A stretch of 64,000 nt of DNA. Origin: Photobacterium sp. Ph5 (lineage in GTDB: Bacteria > Pseudomonadota > Gammaproteobacteria > Enterobacterales > Vibrionaceae). The position numbers were made by a program, and so were the translations under genes. The notes beneath the pieces are model-generated. The model saw only the letters and a program-made list of their open reading frames with translations. It made no database searches and had not been told where the DNA came from. Below are positions 56,938-64,000 of this stretch, in pieces (position 1 is the first letter of the stretch; every line of letters starts with the position of its first letter). Location of the stretch: the NCBI RefSeq assembly GCF_022129445.1, contig NZ_JADQAQ010000010.1, positions 1 to 64,000 on the forward strand. The letters run 5' to 3'.

Positions 56938-59214
56938 ATGAGCACTCTATCTACAATGCGAAAACGCTATCTCAGCGATCCCGCTTTTAAGATGTTTAAA
57001 AAAGTGTTGCCACCGTTGTCTGAAACTGAACGTGAGGCAATGGAAGCAGGGAGTGTATGGTGGGACGGTGAGTTATTTAGCGGTCAGCCTAATTGGAATA
57101 CATTATTAACATACCCTAAACCTAAGCTGTCTGATGAAGAGCAAGCTTTTATCGATACTAAGCTTGAAACGTTATTAGCCATGTTAAATGATTATCAGAT
57201 TGTACAAGAAGATAAAGATTTATCGCCTGAAGTGTGGCAGTACTTACGCGACGAAAAGTTTTTTTCGTTAATTATTGGTAAGGAATATGGTGGTCTTAAT
57301 TTTTCAGCACATGCGAATTCAACTATTGTTGCCAAAATTGCGACTCGGAGTTTGAGTGCAGCGGTGTGTGTCATGGTGCCTAATTCCTTAGGGCCGGGTG
57401 AATTACTGACTCATTACGGGACAGAAGAGCAGAAGGATTATTGGCTACCACGTTTAGCTAACGGGAAAGATATTCCATGTTTTGCGTTAACTGGTCCAGA
57501 AGCGGGATCTGACGCAGGTGGGATCCCTGATGAAGGTATTGTGTGCTATGGCGAGCATGAGGGTGAAGAAGTATTAGGTTTACGCCTAACATGGAACAAG
57601 CGCTATATCACCTTAGCACCCGTTGCAACAGTATTAGGTCTGGCTTTTAAAATGAAAGATCCTGATGGCCTGCTTGGTGATAAAAAAGAGCTAGGGATCA
57701 CCTGTGCATTAATTCCTGCTGATCACCTTGGAGTTGAGATTGGTGATCGTCACGATCCACTCAATATGGGGTTTATGAACGGACCTACACGTGGTGAAAA
57801 TGTATTTATTCCGATGGATTGGCTAATAGGTGGTCAAGAATATGCAGGAAAAGGTTGGCGAATGCTGGTGGAATGTTTATCTGCCGGTCGGGGTATTTCA
57901 TTACCTGCACTAGGTACTGCTATTGGTCATTTAACAGCGAAAACAACAGGTGCATATTCTGTTGTTCGTAAACAGTTTGGTACTTCAATAGGAAATTTTG
58001 AAGGTGTTGCTCAAGCGCTTGGCCGCATTGGTGGTTATACCTATATGCTAGAAGCTGCCCGTACCTTAACCACGACGTCGTTAGATATGGGGCAAACTCC
58101 AGGGATTGTTACAGCCATTGCCAAATACCACATGACTGAAATGGCACGAACGATCCTAAATGATTCAATGGATGTGCATGCTGGTCGTGCAATTCAGCTT
58201 GGCCCAATGAACTACTTAGGTCATCATTATTTTGGGATGCCCGTTGCGATCACCGTTGAGGGTGCGAATATTCTGACTCGAAACCTGATGATTTTCGGTC
58301 AAGGGGCAACACGTTGCCATCCTTATGTACTCAGTGAAATGGAAGCAGCTGCAAATCCAGATGAGAAGCAAGGTGAGGAAGACTTTGATAAGTTGTTATC
58401 AAAACATATTGGTTTTGCGATTGGGAATGTCAGCAAATCATTGCTGAATGCGTTTTCAGGTTCCCGCTTTAATCGTGCTCCCGTTAGTGGTGAAACTGCA
58501 GCTTATTATCGTCAATTAGCTAGAATGGCAAAAGCATTAGCGGTAAGTGCTGATTTTGCGATGTTAAGCCTTGGTGGTGAGTTAAAACGCCGAGAATTAG
58601 TCTCTGCACGTTTAGGCGATGTTTTAAGTCATCTTTATTTAGCATCGGCAGTATTAAAACGCTATGAAGATGAAGGGCGTCAACAGCAAGATTTACCAAT
58701 GGTGAAATACGGTGTAGAGCATTGTTTACATCAATGTGGCGTTGCTTTTAATGATGTGTTTAATAATTTCCCTCGTAAAGGTGTTGGACGTCTACTAAGT
58801 ACGATTAACTTCCCGTTAGGTATTCATTATCACGCACCATCAGATGTGATCGCTATCGAGATCGCTGAAGCATTAATGACTCCTGGTGTACATCGTGAAC
58901 GACTAACTCATCTTTGTTATGTTGGTAATAAAGAGGATGATCCTGTTGCTATTATGGAACGTGCCTTTTTAGCTATGCACGAGATCAAACCTTTAGAGCG
59001 TAAACTAATGAAAGCAACACGTAGAGGTGAGATCCCACGCAAATCTTCGTTAACAAATAAGTTACAAGTTGCATTAGATGTGGGAATAATCACAGAAGCA
59101 GAGAAGAAAAAAATAGAAAATGCTGAACAGCTAAGACAAAAAGCGGTTCAAGTGGATCATTTTTGTGCAGACCATTTTAAAAAAGCTCGCATACAACCAG
59201 GAAAAGCAGCTTAG
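56938..59214 (+). CDS. fadE: Acyl-CoA dehydrogenase FadE
   Basis: A 758-residue acyl-CoA dehydrogenase for the first step of beta-oxidation, of the short FadE type without the N-terminal membrane region of the 814-residue E. coli protein. It has FALTGPEAGSDAGG (FAD/substrate loop), FMNGPTRGENVFIP, and a catalytic-type Glu in TVEGANILTRNL. It follows psrA on the same strand (66-base gap, no terminator) and ends in a strong terminator. The ribosome-binding site AAAAGGA is good. Confidence 0.93.
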   Translation: MSTLSTMRKRYLSDPAFKMFKKVLPPLSETEREAMEAGSVWWDGELFSGQPNWNTLLTYPKPKLSDEEQAFIDTKLETLLAMLNDYQIVQEDKDLSPEVWQYLRDEKFFSLIIGKEYGGLNFSAHANSTIVAKIATRSLSAAVCVMVPNSLGPGELLTHYGTEEQKDYWLPRLANGKDIPCFALTGPEAGSDAGGIPDEGIVCYGEHEGEEVLGLRLTWNKRYITLAPVATVLGLAFKMKDPDGLLGDKKELGITCALIPADHLGVEIGDRHDPLNMGFMNGPTRGENVFIPMDWLIGGQEYAGKGWRMLVECLSAGRGISLPALGTAIGHLTAKTTGAYSVVRKQFGTSIGNFEGVAQALGRIGGYTYMLEAARTLTTTSLDMGQTPGIVTAIAKYHMTEMARTILNDSMDVHAGRAIQLGPMNYLGHHYFGMPVAITVEGANILTRNLMIFGQGATRCHPYVLSEMEAAANPDEKQGEEDFDKLLSKHIGFAIGNVSKSLLNAFSGSRFNRAPVSGETAAYYRQLARMAKALAVSADFAMLSLGGELKRRELVSARLGDVLSHLYLASAVLKRYEDEGRQQQDLPMVKYGVEHCLHQCGVAFNDVFNNFPRKGVGRLLSTINFPLGIHYHAPSDVIAIEIAEALMTPGVHRERLTHLCYVGNKEDDPVAIMERAFLAMHEIKPLERKLMKATRRGEIPRKSSLTNKLQVALDVGIITEAEKKKIENAEQLRQKAVQVDHFCADHFKKARIQPGKAA

Positions 59215-59253
59215 GTAACTTAGTTAGTGATATATAAACCTGGAATCTCCCAT

Positions 59254-59281
59254 GTGCCACGCTAAGCGTGGCACTTTTTTT
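59254..59281 (+). terminator. Terminator of fadE
   Basis: GTGCCACGC/GCGTGGCAC perfect nine-bp stem with loop TAA and a seven-T tract. Confidence 0.95.
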
Positions 59282-59401
59282 GACCAGAAATATCTGTAAC
59301 ACCTCCAACCACTACGGTTTTTATCATTTTCTGTCATAAATTTAATGCGAATTTGACGCTAACCTTTTATGCTATCAGCAACTATGTAAGGGAAGTTGAA
59401 G

Positions 59402-60604
59402 ATGATCATCAAACCTAAAACTCGTGGATTTATTTGTACAACAACGCACCCAGTGGGTTGTGAAGAGAACGTAAAAGAACAAATTGCTTATACTAAAGCA
59501 CAAGGCCCAATTGCGAACGCGCCTAAACGTGTGTTAGTTGTTGGTTCATCAAGTGGTTATGGCCTATCGTCTCGCATTGCTGCGGCATTTGGCGGCGGTG
59601 CTGCAACTATTGGTGTGTTCTTTGAAAAACCAGGTACAGAAAAGAAACCAGGTACTGCAGGTTGGTATAACTCAGCAGCATTTGACAAGTTTGCGAAAGA
59701 AGAAGGTCTTTATTCAAAAAGCTTGAATGGTGATGCTTTCTCTAACGAAGCAAAACAAAAAACCATTGATTTGATCAAAGAAGATCTTGGTCAAGTTGAT
59801 ATGGTGATTTACTCACTTGCATCACCTGTACGTAAATTACCTGAAACAGGTGAAGTGATTCGTTCATGCCTAAAACCAATGGGTGAGACGTACACAGCAA
59901 CAGCAGTAGATACGAATAAAGATGTATTAATCGAAGCAAGCATAGAGCCGGCTACAGAGCAAGAAGTTGCTGATACTGTAACGGTAATGGGCGGCCAAGA
60001 TTGGGAACTTTGGATTGATGCTCTATCTGATGCTGGTGTTCTAGCTGACGGCTGTAAGACGGTTGCTTACAGCTACATCGGTACTGAAATTACATGGCCA
60101 ATCTATTGGCACGGTGCGCTAGGTCAAGCGAAGATGGATCTTGATCGTGCAGCGAAAGAGCTAAACGAGAAGCTAACGAAAACTGGCGGCTCTGCGAATG
60201 TTGCTGTACTTAAGAGTGTGGTAACACAAGCAAGTGCGGCGATACCTGTAATGCCGCTGTACATCGCAATGGTATTTAAGAAGATGCGTGAAGAAGGTGT
60301 ACACGAAGGTTGTATGCAGCAAATTTTACGTATGTTCAATGAGCGTCTATTTAAAGCAGATGGTACAGCAGCCGAAGTGGATGGCGAAAACCGTCTGCGT
60401 CTAGATGACTGGGAACTACGCGAAGACATTCAACAGCACTGTCGTGATTTATGGCCAAATGTAACCAATGAAAATTTATTTGATGTTGCTGACTATCAGC
60501 AATATAAAGATGAGTTTTTAAAGCTATTTGGTTTTGGTATTGACGCTGTTGATTATAATGCAGATGTGAATCCTGTTATTGAATTTGATGTGAAAGACAT
60601 CTAA
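59402..60604 (+). CDS. fabV: Enoyl-ACP reductase FabV
   Basis: A 400-residue NADH-dependent enoyl-ACP reductase of the FabV type, which completes each round of fatty-acid elongation and is naturally triclosan-tolerant. The Rossmann loop [16 protein letters not shown] is at about 49-64; the active-site Y-x8-K reads [10 protein letters not shown]. Length matches V. cholerae FabV. Start 59402 has GGGAAG upstream. It is separate from fadE and has its own terminator. Confidence 0.96.
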   Translation: MIIKPKTRGFICTTTHPVGCEENVKEQIAYTKAQGPIANAPKRVLVVGSSSGYGLSSRIAAAFGGGAATIGVFFEKPGTEKKPGTAGWYNSAAFDKFAKEEGLYSKSLNGDAFSNEAKQKTIDLIKEDLGQVDMVIYSLASPVRKLPETGEVIRSCLKPMGETYTATAVDTNKDVLIEASIEPATEQEVADTVTVMGGQDWELWIDALSDAGVLADGCKTVAYSYIGTEITWPIYWHGALGQAKMDLDRAAKELNEKLTKTGGSANVAVLKSVVTQASAAIPVMPLYIAMVFKKMREEGVHEGCMQQILRMFNERLFKADGTAAEVDGENRLRLDDWELREDIQQHCRDLWPNVTNENLFDVADYQQYKDEFLKLFGFGIDAVDYNADVNPVIEFDVKDI

Positions 60605-60616
60605 TTTAAGACAAAT

Positions 60617-60644
60617 AAAAAAACCGCCGAAAGGCGGTTTTTTT
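60617..60644 (+). terminator. Terminator of fabV
   Basis: AAAAACCGCC/GGCGGTTTTT with loop GAAA and a long T-tract. Confidence 0.95.
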
Positions 60645-60668
60645 ATTTTTTTGATTCATCAATATAAT

Positions 60669-60803
60669 CTACTTATTGTGTTTTTTTTGTCTATAGATCC
60701 AACCACATTGGTTACAGAGATGAATTCTTCTAATGTAAATCTTGTGCCATAGTTTTCGTTTTATTCTTCCTACATCAAAACTTGCGCACTTTTCGCACTG
60801 CAT
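60669..60803 (-). CDS. Small zinc-ribbon protein (44 residues), unknown
   Basis: A short ORF with AGGAG nine bases upstream of the ATG. The protein starts MQCEKCASFDVGRIKRKL and contains two CxxC pairs, C3/C6 and C30/C33, with a very basic stretch between, the pattern of a zinc ribbon. It would be a small, basic, probably nucleic-acid-binding protein. It lies on minus between phoQ and fabV with no visible partner. Function unknown. Confidence 0.65.
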   Translation of the reverse strand: MQCEKCASFDVGRIKRKLWHKIYIRRIHLCNQCGWIYRQKKHNK

Positions 60804-60946
60804 TTATTAACTCTCCTAGCTATTAATAAATTACCAGTGATAGTTTTAACGATTAGAGATTTGATGTCTATGAGTGCGCGTCAAATTTTTGGCGTTTCAG
60901 TGGCGTACATTCGTTTATTCGGCCTGTCATAAATTTTTAATATTTG

Positions 60947-62296
60947 TTAATCATTAAGTTTTGGTAATGTAATGATAAAGGCTGCACCCTCTAATGGTGA
61001 ATCTTCAACACAGATAGTCCCTTGATAGCTGTCGATAATTTCATTACATACCGATAAACCAATACCTTGACCTGGATTTAGCTGATCAGATCGTATACCT
61101 CTCTGAAAAATGGCTTCTCTCATATCAGGTTTTACACCCGGGCCATCATCCTCAATCTTAATGGTAAAGTGAGTATTAGTTTCAGTGACAGTAATATGTA
61201 CTTGGCTGATACAAAAACGAAAAGAGTTTTCGAGCATGTTGCCGAATAATTCCATTAAATCATCTTTATTCAACGGTAACATGACATCATCATTAAAGTG
61301 ATAATGTAATTGCGCTTGTTTGTCAGCATAAATTTTGCCAAGCATTAAGCTAAGGCTATTAACAACGGGCATTAATTGCGAATTACTTTTTTGTAACCCT
61401 TGTTGACCCACCATCGCACGTTTTAGCTGATATTGGACAAGATCATCCATTTGGCTGATTTGTTCCATAATGCGTTGATTTAGCTCCTGGCGCTCTAGGG
61501 ATTTATCATCCAATAATGCATTGGTTGCGGCTAAGCGGGTTTTCAAACTGTGGGCGAGATCATCCATCGCATGACGATAACGTCCTTTTTGATCACTGCT
61601 TATACGGTTTAGGCGGTTAACCGCTTTAGTCACTTCTTGCAGTTCCATAGGGTAATCATTATCGAGTTTTTCTCGTTTAGCTTCTGCCATTTGATCGAGC
61701 TGAGAGGCTAATTTTCGTAACGGTTGGAAACCCCAGTGAAAAGCCGCAATAAGAAATGCAACAGCAATAAGAACAAACAGGCCAAGATAAAATGCTGTGC
61801 GTTGGTGGAGCTTTTCTAATGATCTTTCATAATCATTGGCTGAGCGTAATACAACAAGTTGATAAATACTGCCATTTTCTTTATCACGACTGAGGTTATA
61901 AGCGATATAGCCTTTATCATCTCCCATTTTTATTAGGGTAGGGGTTGGAATTTCTTCTGGAAGATAACGACAAACGTTTTTTAAATTCGCTTTATTTGCT
62001 TCATGAGATAACCAGGTCGTGTTATCTGCTTGATCACATACTACGGCAATATAATCGGTGTCTGATGGGTCCAGAGAATCAATCCACTTATCAACATCTT
62101 TGATTAAGCCGGCACGGTTAAGTTGAGCAACAACCATTGGCATTTGAGCGACAAGCTCTGAAGAGTAGGATGCCATATAGCTTTGAGAATAAAGCTTGTT
62201 AATCACACCGGCTAAGGCCGATGTGACTAATGCGATAATAGCAACAGAGGTGATTAAAACTCGACGTCTTAAACGCGGCTGTATAAGTTTATTCAT
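60947..62296 (-). CDS. phoQ: PhoQ-like sensor histidine kinase
   Basis: A 449-residue sensor kinase. Two transmembrane helices (about 12-33 and 168-188) flank a periplasmic domain of about 135 residues. The H-box is DDLAHSLKTRLAAT, and N, G1 and G2 boxes are visible (ENSFRFC, DDGPGV, GQGIGLS). It is PhoQ-like in kinase and partner, but the periplasmic acidic cluster used for Mg2+ sensing in E. coli is absent and two Cys (87, 109) might form a disulfide. The ligand may differ. It overlaps phoP by four bases. Confidence 0.85.
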   Translation of the reverse strand: MNKLIQPRLRRRVLITSVAIIALVTSALAGVINKLYSQSYMASYSSELVAQMPMVVAQLNRAGLIKDVDKWIDSLDPSDTDYIAVVCDQADNTTWLSHEANKANLKNVCRYLPEEIPTPTLIKMGDDKGYIAYNLSRDKENGSIYQLVVLRSANDYERSLEKLHQRTAFYLGLFVLIAVAFLIAAFHWGFQPLRKLASQLDQMAEAKREKLDNDYPMELQEVTKAVNRLNRISSDQKGRYRHAMDDLAHSLKTRLAATNALLDDKSLERQELNQRIMEQISQMDDLVQYQLKRAMVGQQGLQKSNSQLMPVVNSLSLMLGKIYADKQAQLHYHFNDDVMLPLNKDDLMELFGNMLENSFRFCISQVHITVTETNTHFTIKIEDDGPGVKPDMREAIFQRGIRSDQLNPGQGIGLSVCNEIIDSYQGTICVEDSPLEGAAFIITLPKLND

Positions 62297-62967
62297 TGGG
62301 CATTAAGTTCAAAAATATACCCTTGACCACGAATGGTTGATATCGGGTTATCTTGACCTGTTTTGGTGAATTTTTTACGTAGACGACTAATCATAACTTC
62401 GATGGTATTTGGATCACCTTCCTGATCTTCATATAGCACGTCGAGTAAGCGTTGCTTTGATACAACCTGGCGGCTATGACGCATAAGGTATTCAAGTAAG
62501 TCATATTCAAAAGCGGTTAATTCTAATAGTGTTTCATGAACATAAACTTGCTTGGCAAGGAGATCTACACGGATATCGCCTGCGGTCATTTCTGGCTTTA
62601 CAAAACCAGCGCTCCGGCGAACAAGTGCGCTTAAACGAGCAACCATTTCTTCTTTTTGGAATGGTTTAACAAGATAATCATCAGCACCGGCTTCAAGGCC
62701 TGTTACTTTGTCTTGCCAATTTGAACGCGCAGTAAGAATAAGAATAGGAAGGCGAAGGCCTTTTTTACGCATATCTTTAATTAAGCTAATGCCGTCTCGA
62801 TCGGGTAAACCAATATCAACAATCGCAATATCATTGGGGTAGTTTTCAGCGAAGAATAATCCTTCTTCTGCGGTATTAGCACATTGAACTTGGTTGCCTA
62901 ATTCACTGAGTTGAGATTTTAAGTGATGGCTAAGGATTGCATCGTCTTCGACAATAAGAATTCGCAT
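62293..62967 (-). CDS. phoP: PhoP-like response regulator (OmpR family)
   Basis: A 224-residue OmpR-family regulator with a receiver domain (1-~115, acidic pocket EDD, phospho-acceptor Asp in IAIVDIGLPD, Lys in VKPF) and a winged-helix output domain (ending RGQGYIFELNAQ). SWQDKV-type and LTAFEYDLLEYLMR segments match PhoP closely. It precedes phoQ, with the stop and start overlapping. A PhoP box of the (T/G)GTTTA repeat kind is not clear upstream. Confidence 0.88.
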   Translation of the reverse strand: MRILIVEDDAILSHHLKSQLSELGNQVQCANTAEEGLFFAENYPNDIAIVDIGLPDRDGISLIKDMRKKGLRLPILILTARSNWQDKVTGLEAGADDYLVKPFQKEEMVARLSALVRRSAGFVKPEMTAGDIRVDLLAKQVYVHETLLELTAFEYDLLEYLMRHSRQVVSKQRLLDVLYEDQEGDPNTIEVMISRLRKKFTKTGQDNPISTIRGQGYIFELNAQ

Positions 62968-63183
62968 AAATTAAAGCACCCAAGGTTGTTGATTATAGTT
63001 ATAAACATCTATGGTACGAAATATTGCAATTATTCGCATTATTTATGATGACCATAGACTTAAAATTTGAACGTCATAGCAGAATAGGTAGTAATAAGCC
63101 ACATTGCTATAGTGTGTTATTAACTAAAGGGTTTGATTAATAACAAATTAACGCTACAGGTCTTAGTGTAGGTATATTGACTG

Positions 63184-63227
63184 AATAGGGGCTGACTCAT
63201 GAGATAACTCATTAATCAGCCCTTATT
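63184..63227. terminator. Hairpin after the YbjL-like transporter gene
   Basis: AATAGGGGCTGA/TCAGCCCTTATT stem (one mismatch) with a 20-base loop, 27 bases after the stop codon. No T-tract of note, so it is only a possible terminator. Confidence 0.4.
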
Positions 63228-63253
63228 AGAGAGAGTAGTATTATCGTCAATAG

Positions 63254-64000
63254 TTACTTTAAAATAATAATTAACGTACCTGCGATAGTGAGTAAAACGT
63301 TAGCGATAGCATAGGTGCCAGCATAACCTAAAGCAGGGATAGTACTGCGAGCATGAGCGTTGATCATATCCATAGCCGGAGCGCATGTACGTGCACCAAT
63401 AATGGCGCCAAAAAGTAGCGCACGGTTCATTTTAAGTACATAAGCACCAAATAGGTAGGCTAATACAACAGGGATCACACTCACCATCAAACTGGTGACA
63501 AAAACGGTTAAACCGATATGACCAATGGATTCAAAAAGGTTAGAGCCCGCACTTAAGCCAATACCGACCATGAAGACCATTAAGCCTAAATCTTTCGCCA
63601 TGTTGAGTGCCCCTTGAGGGACATAACCGAAAGTAGGGTGGTTGGCACGTAAAAATCCAAGCGTTATACCGGCAATTAAAAGGCCTGCAGCACTACCTAA
63701 ACCAAACGCGATATGGCCAAATTTCATGGTAACTAAACCAAGTAGTAAACCTATGATAAAGAAACAACAAAAAGCTAATAAATCTGCGATCTGGCTATGA
63801 ATAGAAATAAAGCCAATGCGTTCTGCTAAACCATGAACTCGACTTTTTTCGCCACTCACTTGCAGAATGTCGCCTTTGTTTAACAGAATGTTGTGATCCA
63901 TCGGCATTTCTATTTGAGCACGAACAACACGGTTTAAGAAACAACCGTACTCTGAAAGGTTCAGCTCTGATAAACGTTTACCGGCAATACCATCATTTTT
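63254..64000 (-). CDS. AspT/YbjL-type transporter, 3' part (cut by window edge)
   Basis: The open frame runs off the right edge, so only the last 248 codons are present. The visible part ends an RCK_C-like region ([35 protein letters not shown]) and then has an AspT-family membrane domain with about five helices: [60 protein letters not shown]. It probably is a YbjL/YidE-like aspartate:alanine-type antiporter. N terminus and start are outside the window. Confidence 0.82.
   Translation of the reverse strand, partial: KNDGIAGKRLSELNLSEYGCFLNRVVRAQIEMPMDHNILLNKGDILQVSGEKSRVHGLAERIGFISIHSQIADLLAFCCFFIIGLLLGLVTMKFGHIAFGLGSAAGLLIAGITLGFLRANHPTFGYVPQGALNMAKDLGLMVFMVGIGLSAGSNLFESIGHIGLTVFVTSLMVSVIPVVLAYLFGAYVLKMNRALLFGAIIGARTCAPAMDMINAHARSTIPALGYAGTYAIANVLLTIAGTLIIILK

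Noticed and set aside
62968-63100. PhoP box before phoP
   Set aside because: One TGTTTA half-site is visible but no second half at the right distance.

Overview
The window is a contiguous piece of a gammaproteobacterial chromosome, most likely family Vibrionaceae and plausibly Photobacterium. This is judged from recognised protein families, gene order (cmk-rpsA-ihfB-lapAB-pyrF; pspF/pspABC-ycjXF-tyrR; psrA-fadE-fabV; hexR-pykA), low-to-moderate GC and A+T-rich intergenic DNA. No search was run, so the genus is an inference. Nothing looks like a prophage, transposon, integron or CRISPR array. Most of the window is core chromosome with a few accessory insertions.

Layout. 1-2.1 kb (minus): a Flp-type pilin, miaE and a membrane-anchored coiled-coil protein. 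2.5-8.3 kb: cysB, a methyltransferase, a PAS-PAS-GGDEF-EAL protein and the tyrosine permease tyrP with two TyrR-box-like sites upstream. 8.7-15 kb (plus): a CinA-like protein (YfaY type), a YbaY/META lipoprotein, and an acid-resistance pair of a PotE-like antiporter and the arginine decarboxylase adiA. 15-20.3 kb (minus): nrdA-nrdB-yfaE (class Ia ribonucleotide reductase and its ferredoxin), ubiG and a 47-residue membrane micro-protein. 20.7-35.2 kb (mostly plus): gyrA, serC, an EIIC-EAL fusion, blc and a Nudix hydrolase (both minus), aroA, cmk, rpsA, ihfB, lapA, lapB, pyrF. 35.3-48.2 kb: sapABCDF and pspF (minus), then pspABC, ycjX, ycjF, a small lipoprotein and tyrR (plus). 48.3-53.4 kb: ogt, rimJ, pykA, hexR and a YeeZ-like reductase. 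53.4-60.8 kb: repeated small-RNA-like units around an OFA-family MFS transporter, then psrA-fadE and fabV and a 44-residue zinc-ribbon protein. 60.9-64 kb (minus): a PhoP/PhoQ-like two-component pair and the 3' part of an AspT/YbjL-type transporter cut by the window edge.

How the genes connect. The window holds both tyrR and one likely target, tyrP. The sites upstream of tyrP resemble the TyrR consensus. The psp region has a sigma54-type promoter between pspF and pspA, and the envelope-stress genes ycjX and ycjF follow it. Upstream of nrdA lie a perfect DnaA box and a pair of NrdR-like boxes. pyrF has a near-consensus PurR operator. psrA has a perfect palindrome just before its start that fits autoregulation of psrA-fadE.

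The strongest candidate for something undescribed is a set of four related minus-strand units at 53377-53945 and 55905-55985. Each carries the core CCACTACTGCT or a variant of it, followed 50-65 bases later by a hairpin, in three units a convincing intrinsic terminator. Three are in tandem downstream of the MFS gene and one lies upstream of it. They look like a multi-copy family of regulatory small RNAs. Other points to check are the EIIC-EAL fusion between serC and aroA, the Walker B Asp-to-Tyr change in TyrR, the GSFTGA variant of PspF, the pairing of adiA with a PotE-like rather than AdiC-like antiporter, and the two micro-proteins.
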